Below, one piece after another: positions 1 through 9,442 of a stretch of 64,000 nucleotides of DNA. Positions within the stretch are counted from its first letter, which is position 1. Every line of letters begins with the position of its first letter. Source of the stretch: Cupriavidus sp. WKF15 (GTDB lineage: Bacteria > Pseudomonadota > Gammaproteobacteria > Burkholderiales > Burkholderiaceae); the NCBI RefSeq assembly GCF_029278605.1, contig NZ_CP119572.1, positions 868,001 through 932,000 on the forward strand. The letters are read 5' to 3'. The translations under genes and the position numbers were made by a program. The notes below the pieces were generated by a model that saw only the letters and a program-made list of their open reading frames with translations, was not told where the DNA came from and made no database searches.

Positions 1-1
1 C

Positions 2-916
2 CCGGAGTTCCTGAAGGAAGGCGCCGCGGTGGAAGATTTCATGCGCCCTGACCGCATCGTACTGGGTTGCAGCGCGGACGCTGCCGGGCGCCATGCCCAG
101 GCCACCATGCGCCAGCTCTATGCGCCGTTCAACCGCAACCATGAGCGCACCTTCTACATGGATGTGCGCTCGGCCGAGTTCACCAAGTACGCGGCCAACT
201 CCATGCTGGCCACGCGCATCTCGTTTATGAACGAGCTGGCCAACCTCGCCGACGAGGTCGGTGCCGATATCGAGCTGGTACGCATGGGCATCGGATCGGA
301 TCCGCGTATCGGCTACAGCTTCCTGTATGCGGGTGCCGGCTATGGCGGGTCCTGTTTCCCGAAAGACGTGCAGGCACTCATGCGCACGGCGGAGGAGTAT
401 GGCAAGCCGATGCGCGTGCTGGAGGCTGTCGAAGCCGTCAACGGGGCCCAGAAGCAGGTGCTGGGCGACAAGGTGGTACGCCGTTTCGGCGATGACCTCA
501 GCGGGCGCACCTTTGCGCTCTGGGGCCTGGCCTTCAAGCCCAATACCGACGACATGCGCGAAGCGCCTTCACGCGTGCTCGCGCGTGAACTGATTTCGCG
601 CGGCGCGACGCTGCGCACGCATGACCCGGTGTCCATGGACGAGGCCAGGCGCGCGCTGGAGGCGGATCTCGCAGACATCCCTGGCGGTATCGACAGGATC
701 AGCTTCCACACGGGCCAGATGGAAACGCTGGATGGTGCCGACGCGCTCGTGATCGTGACGGAGTGGAAGGTCTTCCGCAGCCCGGATTTCGAGCAGATCA
801 AGCGGCGCCTGAAGACGCCGGTGATCTTCGATGGCCGGAATCTGTACGAGCCGGAGGCCATGGCGCAGACCGGTATCGAATACCATGCGATCGGGCGTTC
901 GGGCGCGAAGCGCTGA
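2..916 (+). CDS. ugd: UDP-glucose 6-dehydrogenase, C-terminal part (5' end outside window)
   Basis: Oxidises UDP-glucose to UDP-glucuronate with two NAD+ in the cytoplasm, supplying sugars for polysaccharide or LPS. The frame is open to the window edge, so the N-terminal Rossmann domain lies upstream and only the last 304 codons are present. Visible are the central segment [10 protein letters not shown], the catalytic cysteine in GGSCFPKD (codon 353-355) and the C-terminal UDP-binding domain ending in FDGRNLY. The GTG at 29 is internal, not a start. The heptose kinase gene follows after 51 bp on the same strand, which suggests a shared envelope-sugar transcript. The family is clear; which polymer receives the glucuronate is unknown. 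Confidence 0.95.
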   Translation, partial: PEFLKEGAAVEDFMRPDRIVLGCSADAAGRHAQATMRQLYAPFNRNHERTFYMDVRSAEFTKYAANSMLATRISFMNELANLADEVGADIELVRMGIGSDPRIGYSFLYAGAGYGGSCFPKDVQALMRTAEEYGKPMRVLEAVEAVNGAQKQVLGDKVVRRFGDDLSGRTFALWGLAFKPNTDDMREAPSRVLARELISRGATLRTHDPVSMDEARRALEADLADIPGGIDRISFHTGQMETLDGADALVIVTEWKVFRSPDFEQIKRRLKTPVIFDGRNLYEPEAMAQTGIEYHAIGRSGAKR

Positions 917-967
917 ACGCATCGGCAGGCGGCCGTGTCCCAGTAGGATCGGTATGCCGGAGGAACT

Positions 968-1915
968 ATGGCTATGAATCAAATTTCGCAGGATCAGATC
1001 CGCCAGGCGCGCATCCTGGTGGTCGGCGACATGATGCTGGACCGCTACTGGTTTGGTGACGTCGAGCGTATTTCGCCGGAGGCGCCGGTTCCGGTCGTCC
1101 AGATCAAACGCAGCGATGAACGCCTGGGCGGCGCAGCCAACGTGGCCCGCAACTCGGCCGCGCTGGGTGCGCAGGTCGGCATGCTTGGCGTTGTAGGCGA
1201 AGACGAGCCAGGCCGCACCATCGAATCGTTGCTGTCAGCATGCAAGGTCCAGCCGTACCTGCACCGCGATGCCAGCGTCAACACGACGATCAAGCTGCGC
1301 GTGCTGGCCCACCAGCAGCAGCTGTTGCGCGTGGACTTCGAGAATCCGCCCACACATGAAGTGCTGCTGGGCGTGCTCGATGGTTTCCAGGAGCTCCTGA
1401 ACCAGTACGAGGTGCTGGTGCTGTCCGACTATGGCAAGGGGGGCCTGACGCACGTCGGCCGCATGGTCGAGGCCGGCCGCGCGGCGGGCCGGATGGTCCT
1501 GGTCGATCCCAAGGGCGACGACTATTCGCGCTACCGTGGTGCCACGCTGATCACGCCTAACCGTGCCGAGATCCGCCGCGTCGTCGGGGCCTGGAAAAGC
1601 GAACAGGACCTCACCGCGCGTGCCCAGAACCTGCGTCGCGACCTGCAGCTCGAGGCCTTGCTCCTGACCCGTTCGGAAGAGGGCATGACCCTGTACACGG
1701 AAGCCGAGGTCCTGCATGTCTCGGCACAGGCGCGCGAAGTCTATGATGTATCAGGTGCCGGCGATACCGTGATCGCCACGCTGGCGACCATGCTGGCGGC
1801 GGGGGTGTCGCTGAAGCAGGCCGTGCAGTTCGCCAACCGCGCGGGCGGCATCGTGGTGGGCAAGCTGGGTACCGCTGTCGTCAGCTATCCGGAGCTGTTC
1901 GGCTCGGCTGGCTGA
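968..1915 (+). CDS. rfaE1: D-glycero-beta-D-manno-heptose-7-phosphate kinase (RfaE domain I)
   Basis: Phosphorylates heptose 7-phosphate at C1 on the way to ADP-heptose for the LPS inner core. It is a 315-residue PfkB/ribokinase-fold protein: substrate region VVGDMMLDRYWFG near residue 18, GGAANVARNS at about 54, and signature 2 VSGAGDT with the presumed catalytic base Asp266. It contains the kinase domain only. Enteric HldE fuses this to an adenylyltransferase, so that step must be encoded elsewhere here. The ATG at 968 follows GGAGG (959-963). It lies between ugd and rfaD, the latter using the end product of the same pathway. Confidence 0.93.
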   Translation: MAMNQISQDQIRQARILVVGDMMLDRYWFGDVERISPEAPVPVVQIKRSDERLGGAANVARNSAALGAQVGMLGVVGEDEPGRTIESLLSACKVQPYLHRDASVNTTIKLRVLAHQQQLLRVDFENPPTHEVLLGVLDGFQELLNQYEVLVLSDYGKGGLTHVGRMVEAGRAAGRMVLVDPKGDDYSRYRGATLITPNRAEIRRVVGAWKSEQDLTARAQNLRRDLQLEALLLTRSEEGMTLYTEAEVLHVSAQAREVYDVSGAGDTVIATLATMLAAGVSLKQAVQFANRAGGIVVGKLGTAVVSYPELFGSAG

Positions 1916-1963
1916 ACGCGTACGATTTCCGGTGCCCCTGTTGAACTCTCTGTCGGACCGATC

Positions 1964-2959
1964 ATGACCATCATCGTCACCGGCGCTGCGGGATTCATCG
2001 GCAGCAACCTTGTCAAGGGACTGAACGCGCGTGGCGAGGACCAGGTTGTCGCGGTCGACAATCTCCAGCGCCCTGACAAATTCCACAACCTGGTGGATTG
2101 CGAGATTCGCGACTACCTCGACAAGGACGACTTCCTGTCCCGCTTCGAGCGCGGGGAGTTCGGCAGGGTCCGCGCGGTGTTTCATCTCGGGGCCTGCACC
2201 GACACGATGGAGCAGGACGGGCGCTACCTGATGGCGAACAACTACCGCTACAGCAAGGTGCTGATGGAGTCCTGCCTGGCGCAGGACTCGCAGTTCATCT
2301 ATGCATCGTCGGCGGCAGTCTACGGGGAGTCACAGGCATTTCGCGAAGCGCGTGAATGCGAGCGGCCGCTGAGCATCTACGGCTACTCGAAGTTCCTGTT
2401 CGACCAGGTCGTGCGCGAGCGGCTGGAGGGCGCCCTGTCGCAGGTGGTCGGCCTGCGCTATTTCAACGTGTATGGCCCGGGCGAGGCGCACAAGAATCGC
2501 ATGGCCTCGATCATCTGGCAGCAATTCGAACAATTCCGTGCCGAGGGTACGGTGAAGCTGTTCGGCGAACATGCTGGCCATGGAGCGGGTTGCCAGAGCC
2601 ACGATTTTGTCGCGATCGAGGATGTCGTCAGGATCAACCTGTTCTTCCTCGACCATCCACGCCGATCCGGCATCTTCAACGTGGGTACGGGCCAAGCGCG
2701 TTCGTTTAACGATGTGGCTTGCGTCGTGGTCAATACGCTGCGTGAGGCGGAGGGCAAGCCACCGCTGGCGATCGACGAACTGGTGCAGGAAGGGCTGCTG
2801 GAGTACATCCGCTTCCCCGACGCACTGCGTGGCCGGTATCAGAGCTTCACGCAATCGGATCTGTCGCGCCTGCGCGCCGCGGGCTATGCCACGCCCTTTG
2901 TTTCCATGGAAGAAGGTGTGGCGCGCTACTGCCAGTGGTTGCTCGATCGCTGTCGTTGA
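1964..2959 (+). CDS. rfaD: ADP-L-glycero-D-manno-heptose 6-epimerase
   Basis: Inverts C6 of ADP-D-glycero-D-manno-heptose to give the L-glycero form used by heptosyltransferases for the LPS core. It is an extended short-chain dehydrogenase of 331 residues, the usual length. The NADP-binding loop GAAGFIGSN is at residues 7-15 and the catalytic pair Tyr139/Lys143 sits in YGYSK. It begins 48 bp after the heptose kinase gene. The two glycosyltransferases at 6101 and 8169 resemble heptosyltransferases, so the pathway and its possible users are near each other. Confidence 0.95.
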   Translation: MTIIVTGAAGFIGSNLVKGLNARGEDQVVAVDNLQRPDKFHNLVDCEIRDYLDKDDFLSRFERGEFGRVRAVFHLGACTDTMEQDGRYLMANNYRYSKVLMESCLAQDSQFIYASSAAVYGESQAFREARECERPLSIYGYSKFLFDQVVRERLEGALSQVVGLRYFNVYGPGEAHKNRMASIIWQQFEQFRAEGTVKLFGEHAGHGAGCQSHDFVAIEDVVRINLFFLDHPRRSGIFNVGTGQARSFNDVACVVVNTLREAEGKPPLAIDELVQEGLLEYIRFPDALRGRYQSFTQSDLSRLRAAGYATPFVSMEEGVARYCQWLLDRCR

Positions 2960-3111
2960 AGGCGCCCGGCGGCGTCGTCGCGTTCGGAAACATCCTCGTG
3001 CAAGGCACGTGAACGTTTGTTTCGGCGTGCGCCGGCGCACGCGGCCGGTCCTATCCTGAGCGCACCTTGCCAATTCCGGCAAGGCAACGCAAACGGAAAA
3101 GGAACTCACCA

Positions 3112-3447
3112 ATGTTCAAGACAATGCTCAGGCGCGGCTGCCTGGCTGCAGTGGTCTGGATGTCGTTCACCGGGGCCGCGATGGCCACGGTCGATGTCAA
3201 CACGGCCGACGCATCGGCCCTGACTTCGGTGAAGGGCATCGGACCTGCAACCGCCAAGAACATCATTGACGAGCGCACCAAGCACGGGCCCTACAAGAGT
3301 GCGACGGATCTGGCCGAGCGCGTCAGCGGCGTCGGAACCAAATCGGTGGCGCGCATGCAGGAGGCTGGCTTGACGATCGGTGCCAAGGCTGCGCCGGCGG
3401 CAGCTCCGGCCGGCGCTGCCGCTGCCACTCGACCCGCCAAGCGCTGA
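3112..3447 (+). CDS. ComEA-like secreted helix-hairpin-helix DNA-binding protein
   Basis: A 111-residue exported protein, probably binding double-stranded DNA in the periplasm during uptake for transformation. This is known for ComEA and inferred here. A signal peptide ends in TGAAMA at about residue 24. Two helix-hairpin-helix motifs follow, with KGIGPATAKNI and SGVGTKSVARM, starting from the typical VDVNTADASAL. The C-terminus is an Ala/Pro-rich tail ending in basic residues. The ATG at 3112 is chosen because the signal peptide starts there; an upstream extension in frame has no such character. No other competence gene is close by. A structural role in DNA handling cannot be excluded. Confidence 0.85.
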   Translation: MFKTMLRRGCLAAVVWMSFTGAAMATVDVNTADASALTSVKGIGPATAKNIIDERTKHGPYKSATDLAERVSGVGTKSVARMQEAGLTIGAKAAPAAAPAGAAAATRPAKR

Positions 3448-3453
3448 CATGGC

Positions 3454-3490
3454 ATGGCGCCGCCGGTGCAGGGGGGCACCGCGGCGCCAT
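3454..3490 (+). terminator. Stem-loop after the comEA-like gene
   Basis: The strand folds on itself from ATGGCGCCGC (3454) to its near complement ending at 3490, with one bulge and a G-rich loop. No T-run follows, so it may be a weak or Rho-assisted terminator for the rfaD/comEA side. The rest of 3491-3718 shows nothing clear before the permease ribosome site. Confidence 0.4.
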
Positions 3491-3718
3491 GGTCCTGCTC
3501 CATCCAGTCCAGGCAACCAGGTTCCATGTTGTGCCACTGGTATGGCTCGTGCTTGTCAGACGCACGGTTCTTCGCTTGCCGACAGCGGCGGAGTATCATG
3601 CGGCAGCCCGCAACAGCCACGGTCATTCCGTCGGCCGCGCACGATCTTAAAAGCCAGGCCAGGCCTCGCCCTTTCCCGGGGGCAAGGAGAGTCAGGCAGA
3701 ACAACAGGGAGCATAACA

Positions 3719-5017
3719 ATGACGAATGGCGAGGACACAGGGTTCCTGCCGAAGTGGCGATTGAAGACGGAAGGGGTCATCGGTCCGGATGAGCGCCTGC
3801 CTGCGGGGCAGACGCTGCTCGCCGGCATTCAGCACGTGGTGGCGATGTTCGGTTCCACGGCGATCGCGCCGATCCTGATGGGCTTCAATCCGAATATCGC
3901 CATCCTCTTCTCCGGCATCGGCACGCTGATCTTCTTCCTGTGCGTGCGCGGCCGGGTGCCCAGCTATCTCGGTTCCAGCTTCGCGTTCATCGCTGTCGTG
4001 ATCGCGGCCACGGGGTACGCCGGAAGCGGGCCCAATGCCAATATCCCGGTAGCCTTGGGCGGCATCATTGCCGCGGGTGCGCTGTACACGGTGATTGGCC
4101 TTGTGGTGCAAGCGGTCGGCTATGGCTGGGTCGAACGGCTGATGCCGCCAGTGGTCACCGGTGCGATCGTCGCGGCCATCGGTCTGAACCTCGCCCCGGT
4201 GGCGGTAAAGGCCGTGAGTAGCTCGTCGTTTGACACCTGGCTAGGCCTTTTGACCGTGCTGGCAGTCGGGCTGGTGGCAGTCCGCGCGCCAGGAATGGTC
4301 GGGCGCCTTCCGGTGCTGATTGGTGGCCTGTTCGGCTACCTGTTCTACTATGCCGGCGCGAATCAGATGGGTCTCGGCAAGCCGATCGATTTTTCTGGCG
4401 TGGCGGCGGCGAGCTGGTTTGGCCTGCCGTCGTTCACTTCGCCGGTATTCGAGGCCGGCGCCATGCTGCTGATCGCGCCGGTGGCAATTGTGCTGGTGGC
4501 AGAGAACCTGGGGCACATCAAGGCCATTGGGGTGATGACGGGGCGCAACCTTGACCCATACATCGGCCGCGCCTTTATTGGCGACGGCGTCGCGACCATG
4601 CTGTCGGCCAGCGGCGGCGGCACCGGCGTCACCACGTATGCCGAGAACATGGGGGTGATGGCCGTTACCAGGATCTATTCGACGCTGATCTTTGTTGTCG
4701 CGGCCGCGGTGGCCATCCTGCTCGGATTCTCACCAAAGTTCGGTGCGCTGATCTTGACCATCCCGGGCCCGGTCATCGGCGGACTGACCATTGTGGTGTT
4801 CGGCCTGATTGCCGCCACGGCTGGCCGTATCTGGGTCCAGAATCACGTGGACTTCTCCAGTTCGCGCAACCTCATCACGGTGGGCGCCACCTTGACTGTC
4901 GCCGCGGGCGACCTGACGCTGAAGCTTGGTGGCATGACGCTGGGTGGTATCGGGACTGCAACGTTTGGCTGCATCCTGCTTTACCACCTGCTGGGCGGGG
5001 GCAACAAGGAGGCGTAA
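3719..5017 (+). CDS. NCS2-family uracil/xanthine permease
   Basis: Inner-membrane proton symporter for a nucleobase, most likely uracil. 432 residues with about 12-14 hydrophobic segments, typical of UraA-type NCS2 carriers. The N-terminus has PAGQTLLAGIQHVVAMFGST, the usual first helix of the family. In the middle is VAENLGHIKAIGVMTGRN, the conserved family segment whose glutamate contributes to substrate binding, and SASGGGTGVTTYAEN follows. The ATG at 3719 is preceded by AGGGAGC (3706-3712); the frame is open far upstream but that part is not membrane-like. upp, which would use imported uracil, lies far away at 49972. Substrate choice between uracil and xanthine is not settled by sequence. 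Confidence 0.85.
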   Translation: MTNGEDTGFLPKWRLKTEGVIGPDERLPAGQTLLAGIQHVVAMFGSTAIAPILMGFNPNIAILFSGIGTLIFFLCVRGRVPSYLGSSFAFIAVVIAATGYAGSGPNANIPVALGGIIAAGALYTVIGLVVQAVGYGWVERLMPPVVTGAIVAAIGLNLAPVAVKAVSSSSFDTWLGLLTVLAVGLVAVRAPGMVGRLPVLIGGLFGYLFYYAGANQMGLGKPIDFSGVAAASWFGLPSFTSPVFEAGAMLLIAPVAIVLVAENLGHIKAIGVMTGRNLDPYIGRAFIGDGVATMLSASGGGTGVTTYAENMGVMAVTRIYSTLIFVVAAAVAILLGFSPKFGALILTIPGPVIGGLTIVVFGLIAATAGRIWVQNHVDFSSSRNLITVGATLTVAAGDLTLKLGGMTLGGIGTATFGCILLYHLLGGGNKEA

Positions 5018-5082
5018 GCCAGCGCGGCCACACCGGGAGTGGGCCTGACCGGCCGCCTCCGGCGCGCGGCGGGGGCCTGATT

Positions 5083-5088
5083 TACAAT
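5083..5088 (+). promoter_or_regulatory. -10 element (TACAAT) of cysM
   Basis: TACAAT lies 25 bases before the cysM ATG at 5114, which would give a leader of about 20 nt. No good -35 is seen. The same hexamer precedes several other genes in this window, and an ATG at 5087 lies inside it, arguing against that upstream start. Confidence 0.5.
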
Positions 5089-5113
5089 GTGCGGGACATT
5101 TCCACTCCGCACC

Positions 5114-6016
5114 ATGGCCTACAAGACAATTGAAGATACCATCGGCAATACGCCGCTGGTCAGACTGCAGCGCATTCCCGGTGCCGCCAACGACGCACGC
5201 GGCAACGTCATTCTAGGCAAGCTTGAGGGCAACAACCCGGCCGGGTCGGTCAAGGACCGCCCGGCGGTGTCAATGATCGCCCGCGCGGAGTCGCGCGGCC
5301 GCATCAAGCCCGGCGACACGCTGATCGAAGCCACTTCCGGTAACACCGGTATCGCGCTTGCCATGGCTGCGGCAATCCGCGGCTACAAGATGGTGCTGAT
5401 CATGCCGGAAGACCTCAGCCTGGAGCGTCGCCAGAGCATGGCCGCCTATGGCGCCGAGATTATCCTGACTCCGGTGAAGGGGGGCATGGAGTACGCGCGC
5501 GACCTGGCGGATGCCATGGAACGTGACGGTAAGGGCGTTATCCTGGACCAGTTCGCCAATCCGGACAATCCACTGGCCCACTACGAAACGACCGGGCCGG
5601 AGATCTGGCGCGATACCGAAGGCCGGATCACACATTTCGTTTCGGCCATGGGCACGACCGGTACCATTACCGGTGTCTCGCGTTACCTGAAAGAGCAGAA
5701 CCCTGCCATCGAGATCATCGGTGCGCAACCGGCGGAAGGCTCGCGGATTCCCGGCATCCGCAAATGGCCGGAAGCCTACCTGCCGAAGATCTACGACCCG
5801 AAGTATGTGGACCGTACCGAGCCTGTCAGCCAGGCCGATGCGGAACACATGGCGCGCCGCATGGCGAGCGAGGAGGGCATTTTTTCAGGTATCTCGGCCG
5901 CCGGCGCCCTGTGCGTGGCCATGCGCGTTGCCGAGGAAGTGGAAAACGCGACGATCGTTTTCATCGTCTGCGACCGGGGGGACCGGTATCTGTCCACCGG
6001 GGTATTTCCCGCCTGA
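5114..6016 (+). CDS. cysM: Cysteine synthase B (O-acetylserine sulfhydrylase)
   Basis: PLP enzyme making cysteine from O-acetylserine and sulfide, or thiosulfate in the CysM type. 300 residues. The PLP lysine is Lys47 in NPAGSVKDRP, the substrate loop is EATSGNTGIA, and the glycine-rich phosphate-binding region is SAMGTTGTITG. The start MAYKTIEDTIGNTPLV matches the usual CysM N-terminus. An in-frame ATG at 5087 would add nine residues but sits inside the likely -10 element. The gene is followed after 84 bp by the convergent end of a glycosyltransferase gene, so it is probably transcribed alone. Confidence 0.93.
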   Translation: MAYKTIEDTIGNTPLVRLQRIPGAANDARGNVILGKLEGNNPAGSVKDRPAVSMIARAESRGRIKPGDTLIEATSGNTGIALAMAAAIRGYKMVLIMPEDLSLERRQSMAAYGAEIILTPVKGGMEYARDLADAMERDGKGVILDQFANPDNPLAHYETTGPEIWRDTEGRITHFVSAMGTTGTITGVSRYLKEQNPAIEIIGAQPAEGSRIPGIRKWPEAYLPKIYDPKYVDRTEPVSQADAEHMARRMASEEGIFSGISAAGALCVAMRVAEEVENATIVFIVCDRGDRYLSTGVFPA

Positions 6017-6100
6017 CGGGCGGCATCATCATGCTTCCGCGCGTCGAGGCATGCAGCCGACTGGCTTGCCAGTCGCTGCATATCAAGGCAAGGCGTGAGC

Positions 6101-7132
6101 CTAGGTCGCCGATTTGTCCCGGATCCAGCCCTGGACAATGTCAAAGACGGACTGTGGGCTGAGTTGAACCATGCAGTCGCAGGTTATGGTTTCGAGCTTT
6201 TCGCAATCCGTGCAGCTCTTCTCCCGCACCAGATTCTGAGCCCTGTTCCCAAGCGCCGCCCACCGGCCCGGGTGCATCGGACGCGTGGGCGGAAACAGCC
6301 CCAGCGTACGTTGCCCGATCGCGGCCGACAGGTGCAGTGGGCCTGTGCCGCTCGCAATCAGGCCATCCGCTTGACGGATGAATGCCGTTAGCTGGTCCAG
6401 CGTCTGCGTGCCACAAAGGTTCGTAACATTTGGCTGTTCCAGCAGTGCGCTGCCATTGGCCTTCAGCCACTCTCCTTCCTTTGCACTGCCTGTCAGCCAG
6501 AGATGGACGTCCTCTCTGCCTGACTGCATCCTGGCGAGCGTTGCGTAATGCTCGATCGGCCATTCCCGGCCATGGCCGTTGGACTTGGTGTGGAGAACGA
6601 GATTGAACGTATAGCGGCCCTGCATCTCCGCAATTGCCCTGTCCACCGGGATATCAAAGTGGTACAGGCCGGGAATTTGCTCGAGAGAGGGGATGTCGCG
6701 GCTGCCATACGGGCTCAGAAAGCGGAAATTGATCTGCGCCTCGTGTTCTTGCGTGGTGCTCTTGCTGAAGCGCACTCGCCGGTTGCAGTAGAACAGCAGG
6801 TAGAGCTTCTGGCGCGCATTGCCGATTCGGTGCCTGATCCCGGCGCGAAAGGCCGCCAGTGCCAGCTTGCGGTCAGGCTGGGCCAGGATGACGGTATCGA
6901 TGCCCGACTTCTTCAGGTAGCCGACGGGGTCATTGGCGATGTCTTCCAATTCGACGACTTCATTGATGTCGGTGCAGAGGCGAACCAGCGGCGCTGCATA
7001 GGCGCGACACAGGAAGCTGATCTTTGCAGTCGGATTCAGTTGCCTCAGTCGAGCGACCATAGGCAAAGTCAGTACTATGTCGCCGATATTGTCGGTGCGG
7101 CTGACCAGTATGTGTTTGCTTCGAATTGCCAT
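6101..7132 (-). CDS. Glycosyltransferase family 9, heptosyltransferase-like
   Basis: Likely adds a heptose or related sugar to the LPS core at the cytoplasmic face of the inner membrane. 343 residues with the two-Rossmann GT-B layout: N-terminal ILVSRTDNIGDIVLTLPMV, and a C-terminal nucleotide-binding half with LIASGTGPLHLSAAIGQRT. A late cysteine-rich stretch, SCTDCEKLETITCDC, is unusual for core heptosyltransferases and might bind a metal. It is the last gene of a leftward three-gene set (9278 to 6101), 44 bp after the GT8 gene. The acceptor and sugar cannot be told from sequence. Confidence 0.85.
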   Translation of the reverse strand: MAIRSKHILVSRTDNIGDIVLTLPMVARLRQLNPTAKISFLCRAYAAPLVRLCTDINEVVELEDIANDPVGYLKKSGIDTVILAQPDRKLALAAFRAGIRHRIGNARQKLYLLFYCNRRVRFSKSTTQEHEAQINFRFLSPYGSRDIPSLEQIPGLYHFDIPVDRAIAEMQGRYTFNLVLHTKSNGHGREWPIEHYATLARMQSGREDVHLWLTGSAKEGEWLKANGSALLEQPNVTNLCGTQTLDQLTAFIRQADGLIASGTGPLHLSAAIGQRTLGLFPPTRPMHPGRWAALGNRAQNLVREKSCTDCEKLETITCDCMVQLSPQSVFDIVQGWIRDKSAT

Positions 7133-7176
7133 TTATCTTCGATGTGAGAGCAGGGTGGTGTCATGCCATCCGGGCA

Positions 7177-8172
7177 TTACCGTCGCGCCCGCTTGCGCAA
7201 ATACCGCAAATACCACTTCAGGCTTTCCACCGGCTTGCCCTGGCGGAACATGAAGCGCGAATGCATGCGCATTTCCTTGGTGTTCCTCGGCTCCGGATCG
7301 AGCGGCATGTCGTGCCACGGTGACAATGCCAGATACTTGCGGAACATTGCCCGGGCCTCATGCCCGCTCCAGTCGGCCCATGGTTTGACCGAGCCCGCGA
7401 AATGGATGAAGACGGCCTTGCCGACCGGACGCATCGCGAAGCTGTTGACGTTCAGGTCGTGGATCAGGTCGTACAGGTAGTTCCAGCGAGGCGATATGTA
7501 CCGCGCGCGGCCATTGAGCACTTTATTTAGCGCGTCCTGGTCGTTGAAGCGCATGTCGGTGCTGGTATCGAGCAGGGCTTCCAGGGTTTGCGGCGTGATA
7601 TTCTCGGCCAGCCACTTCTCGATATTCATGAACAGCACACCGCCGTTGAAGTACTCCGCGCGCGCCAGGCCCAGTGCGGCAACGCGGCGGCGCAGCGTGA
7701 CTGGGGCGTCAGGCACGACGACGGCGATATCGTTGCTGATGTCCATGTCGACCAGCTCATCGAGGCGGCCGACACACAGGATGTCCGCGTCCAGGTACAG
7801 CACGCGCTCCGTCTGGCCGCGCAGCACTTCCGGAATCACCAGCCGCGTGAAAATCGACAGTGAATAGTGCGAGTGCCCGAGGAAATGCGAGAACTGCGTG
7901 AACGACGACAGGTCGAGCAAATGCAGCTGCGTGCTGACCGGGTACATCGCCTCCAGTTGCTTCAGGCGACGCTGGTTCTCTTCCAATGCCGAGAACGTCA
8001 GTACATGGAATGTGAAGTGCTGCCCCGGGTTGTTGTCGATGATCGAAGCGATGGTCGCGCCCATCGGTCGGAAGTAGTTGTCATCGACGCAAAAGGCGAT
8101 GTGGAACGACGGCTTGCCGTTGGTGCCCGTCAACGGAGCGGGCGCGGGGCTGGTGGGCGAGGTCAGGTTCAT
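7177..8172 (-). CDS. Glycosyltransferase family 8 (LPS glucosyl/galactosyltransferase-like)
   Basis: Retaining glycosyltransferase that probably transfers glucose or galactose from a UDP-sugar to the LPS outer core. 331 residues, GT-A fold. The N-terminus IAFCVDDNYFRPMGATIASI is the donor-binding start of GT8. The metal-binding DxD is Asp128/Asp130 in LYLDADILC, and the C-terminal motif IHFAGSVKPWADW corresponds to the GT8 H-x2-G-x2-KPW element. Its ATG overlaps the stop of the upstream GT9 gene by four bases (ATGA), which indicates coupled translation. The tail is very basic, as expected for membrane association. Confidence 0.9.
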   Translation of the reverse strand: MNLTSPTSPAPAPLTGTNGKPSFHIAFCVDDNYFRPMGATIASIIDNNPGQHFTFHVLTFSALEENQRRLKQLEAMYPVSTQLHLLDLSSFTQFSHFLGHSHYSLSIFTRLVIPEVLRGQTERVLYLDADILCVGRLDELVDMDISNDIAVVVPDAPVTLRRRVAALGLARAEYFNGGVLFMNIEKWLAENITPQTLEALLDTSTDMRFNDQDALNKVLNGRARYISPRWNYLYDLIHDLNVNSFAMRPVGKAVFIHFAGSVKPWADWSGHEARAMFRKYLALSPWHDMPLDPEPRNTKEMRMHSRFMFRQGKPVESLKWYLRYLRKRARR

Positions 8173-9278
8173 GGCATGGCCTTCATGACTTGTTCGACGG
8201 TGACGGCCTTGACCCAGTCACGTCGGTTTGCGGCGGTGATGACCGTGCTGTTGTCGCGGTCGATCGGCACCCATTCCGGGTTCTTCTGGCGCATCAGCGC
8301 AATGACCGGCACATGCACGGCATTGGCCAGGTGCATCACGGCGGTTTCCACCGAAATGATCAGATCGCATTGCGCCAGGACGGCCGGCAACTGGAAGAAA
8401 TTGTCTTCGGCGCTGAACAGCTCGGTGCGCGCCAGACCGTATCCGCTGATGACCTCCCGGGCATGCGCCAGTTCCTGCGGCACGGCATTGACAATGAAGC
8501 AGCTGTCGCGCCAGCGTGGCAGCTGCTGCATGCCCTGGATCAGCGCGGCGACCTGATCCAGCGTCCAGCAGCGCTTCTTGGTTTTGGCGTACGGATTGAT
8601 GAAGACGAGCTTTCCCTGGCGCGGAACGAATCCCCAGGCCGCCAGCGTGTCCTGCGCATACTGCTGCCATGGCGCGGGAATATCGACAAACGGAAAGCGC
8701 TCCGCAGCGCTGACTTCCAGTCCGCTGAGCTGTCGGAACCAGTGGGCGTACACGTCGCTGATATGCTGCGGCGCGGCCCGGTCGACCTTGTACGGCGGAA
8801 TCGATGCATCGAGCTTGCGGTAGGCAAGCAGGTGGTGCGGCTGATAGAAACGGACCTGCCGCGTCATGCCGACCACGAAACCGTCGGGGCTGATCGCGCG
8901 CGCGAGGTTCGCGTACTGGTGCGGGCGCAGTGTCGCGAGCGACACCACGATCGGGTAGTGCTCCTGCTGCGCTTCGCGAATGGATGCTTCGTAGAGTTCC
9001 GGGCTGTAGGTGCGCGTATAGACCTTGCTGAAGAACGGGCACGCTGCGACCCAGTCGTAGAGCGAGTACTTGCGGAGGTATTCCCAGGCCTTGGCGTCGC
9101 TGGTGCGGCGCACTTCATCGACCCACAGATGGATCTCCAGGTGCGGGTTTGCCTGCGCGAAGGCTTTGAAGAAGTTTTGCAGATAGGTGAAGTCGCCCAG
9201 GGCGAGGTGGGCGATAAACAGTATTTTCTTTGACTGCTTCAGCAAATCTGCGGGAATCAGGGTCTGGGGTTGGGTCAC
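8169..9278 (-). CDS. Glycosyltransferase family 9, heptosyltransferase-like
   Basis: First gene of the leftward glycosyltransferase set. 369 residues. The N-terminus SKKILFIAHLALGDFTYLQN has the GT9 hydrophobic strand and GD pair, and the C-terminal half carries LIISVETAVMHLANAVHVPVIA followed by an E-W-V-P motif, the ADP-sugar-binding region of the family. The start is a GTG at 9278 with a weak ribosome site. It translates into the GT8 gene with a four-base overlap. It is probably an LPS core enzyme, but it is divergent and its donor is uncertain. Confidence 0.82.
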   Translation of the reverse strand: MTQPQTLIPADLLKQSKKILFIAHLALGDFTYLQNFFKAFAQANPHLEIHLWVDEVRRTSDAKAWEYLRKYSLYDWVAACPFFSKVYTRTYSPELYEASIREAQQEHYPIVVSLATLRPHQYANLARAISPDGFVVGMTRQVRFYQPHHLLAYRKLDASIPPYKVDRAAPQHISDVYAHWFRQLSGLEVSAAERFPFVDIPAPWQQYAQDTLAAWGFVPRQGKLVFINPYAKTKKRCWTLDQVAALIQGMQQLPRWRDSCFIVNAVPQELAHAREVISGYGLARTELFSAEDNFFQLPAVLAQCDLIISVETAVMHLANAVHVPVIALMRQKNPEWVPIDRDNSTVITAANRRDWVKAVTVEQVMKAMP

Positions 9279-9315
9279 GAATGGCTCGCGGGAAGTCGCG
9301 TGGCGTCAGGCCGCT

Positions 9316-9321
9316 ATTGTA
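9316..9321 (-). promoter_or_regulatory. -10 element (TACAAT) of the glycosyltransferase operon
   Basis: On the minus strand TACAAT lies about 38 bases before the GTG at 9278, leaving a short leader. No clear -35. It is the only promoter-like element between the mltB terminator and the first glycosyltransferase gene. Confidence 0.45.
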
Positions 9322-9384
9322 AGGGAGGGCACCGGTTGGTCCGGAAATTGCCGTGGCTTTTGGCGCACAATTCGCGCGCCTAAT

Positions 9385-9423
9385 AAATTGGCCTGCCAGC
9401 AAGAGGCCGGCAGGCCGCAATTT
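9385..9423 (-). terminator. Intrinsic terminator of mltB
   Basis: On the minus strand AAATTGCGGCCTGCC pairs with GGCAGGCCAATTT around a small loop, followed by TTATT. It begins about 20 bases after the mltB stop and separates that gene from the glycosyltransferase operon transcribed the same way. Confidence 0.7.
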
Positions 9424-9442
9424 GCGTCGTGATGGCTGGGCC

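Noticed and set aside
3380..3718. N-terminal extension of the NCS2 permease
   Set aside because: The sequence is not membrane-like, overlaps the comEA-like gene, and a good ribosome site precedes 3719.
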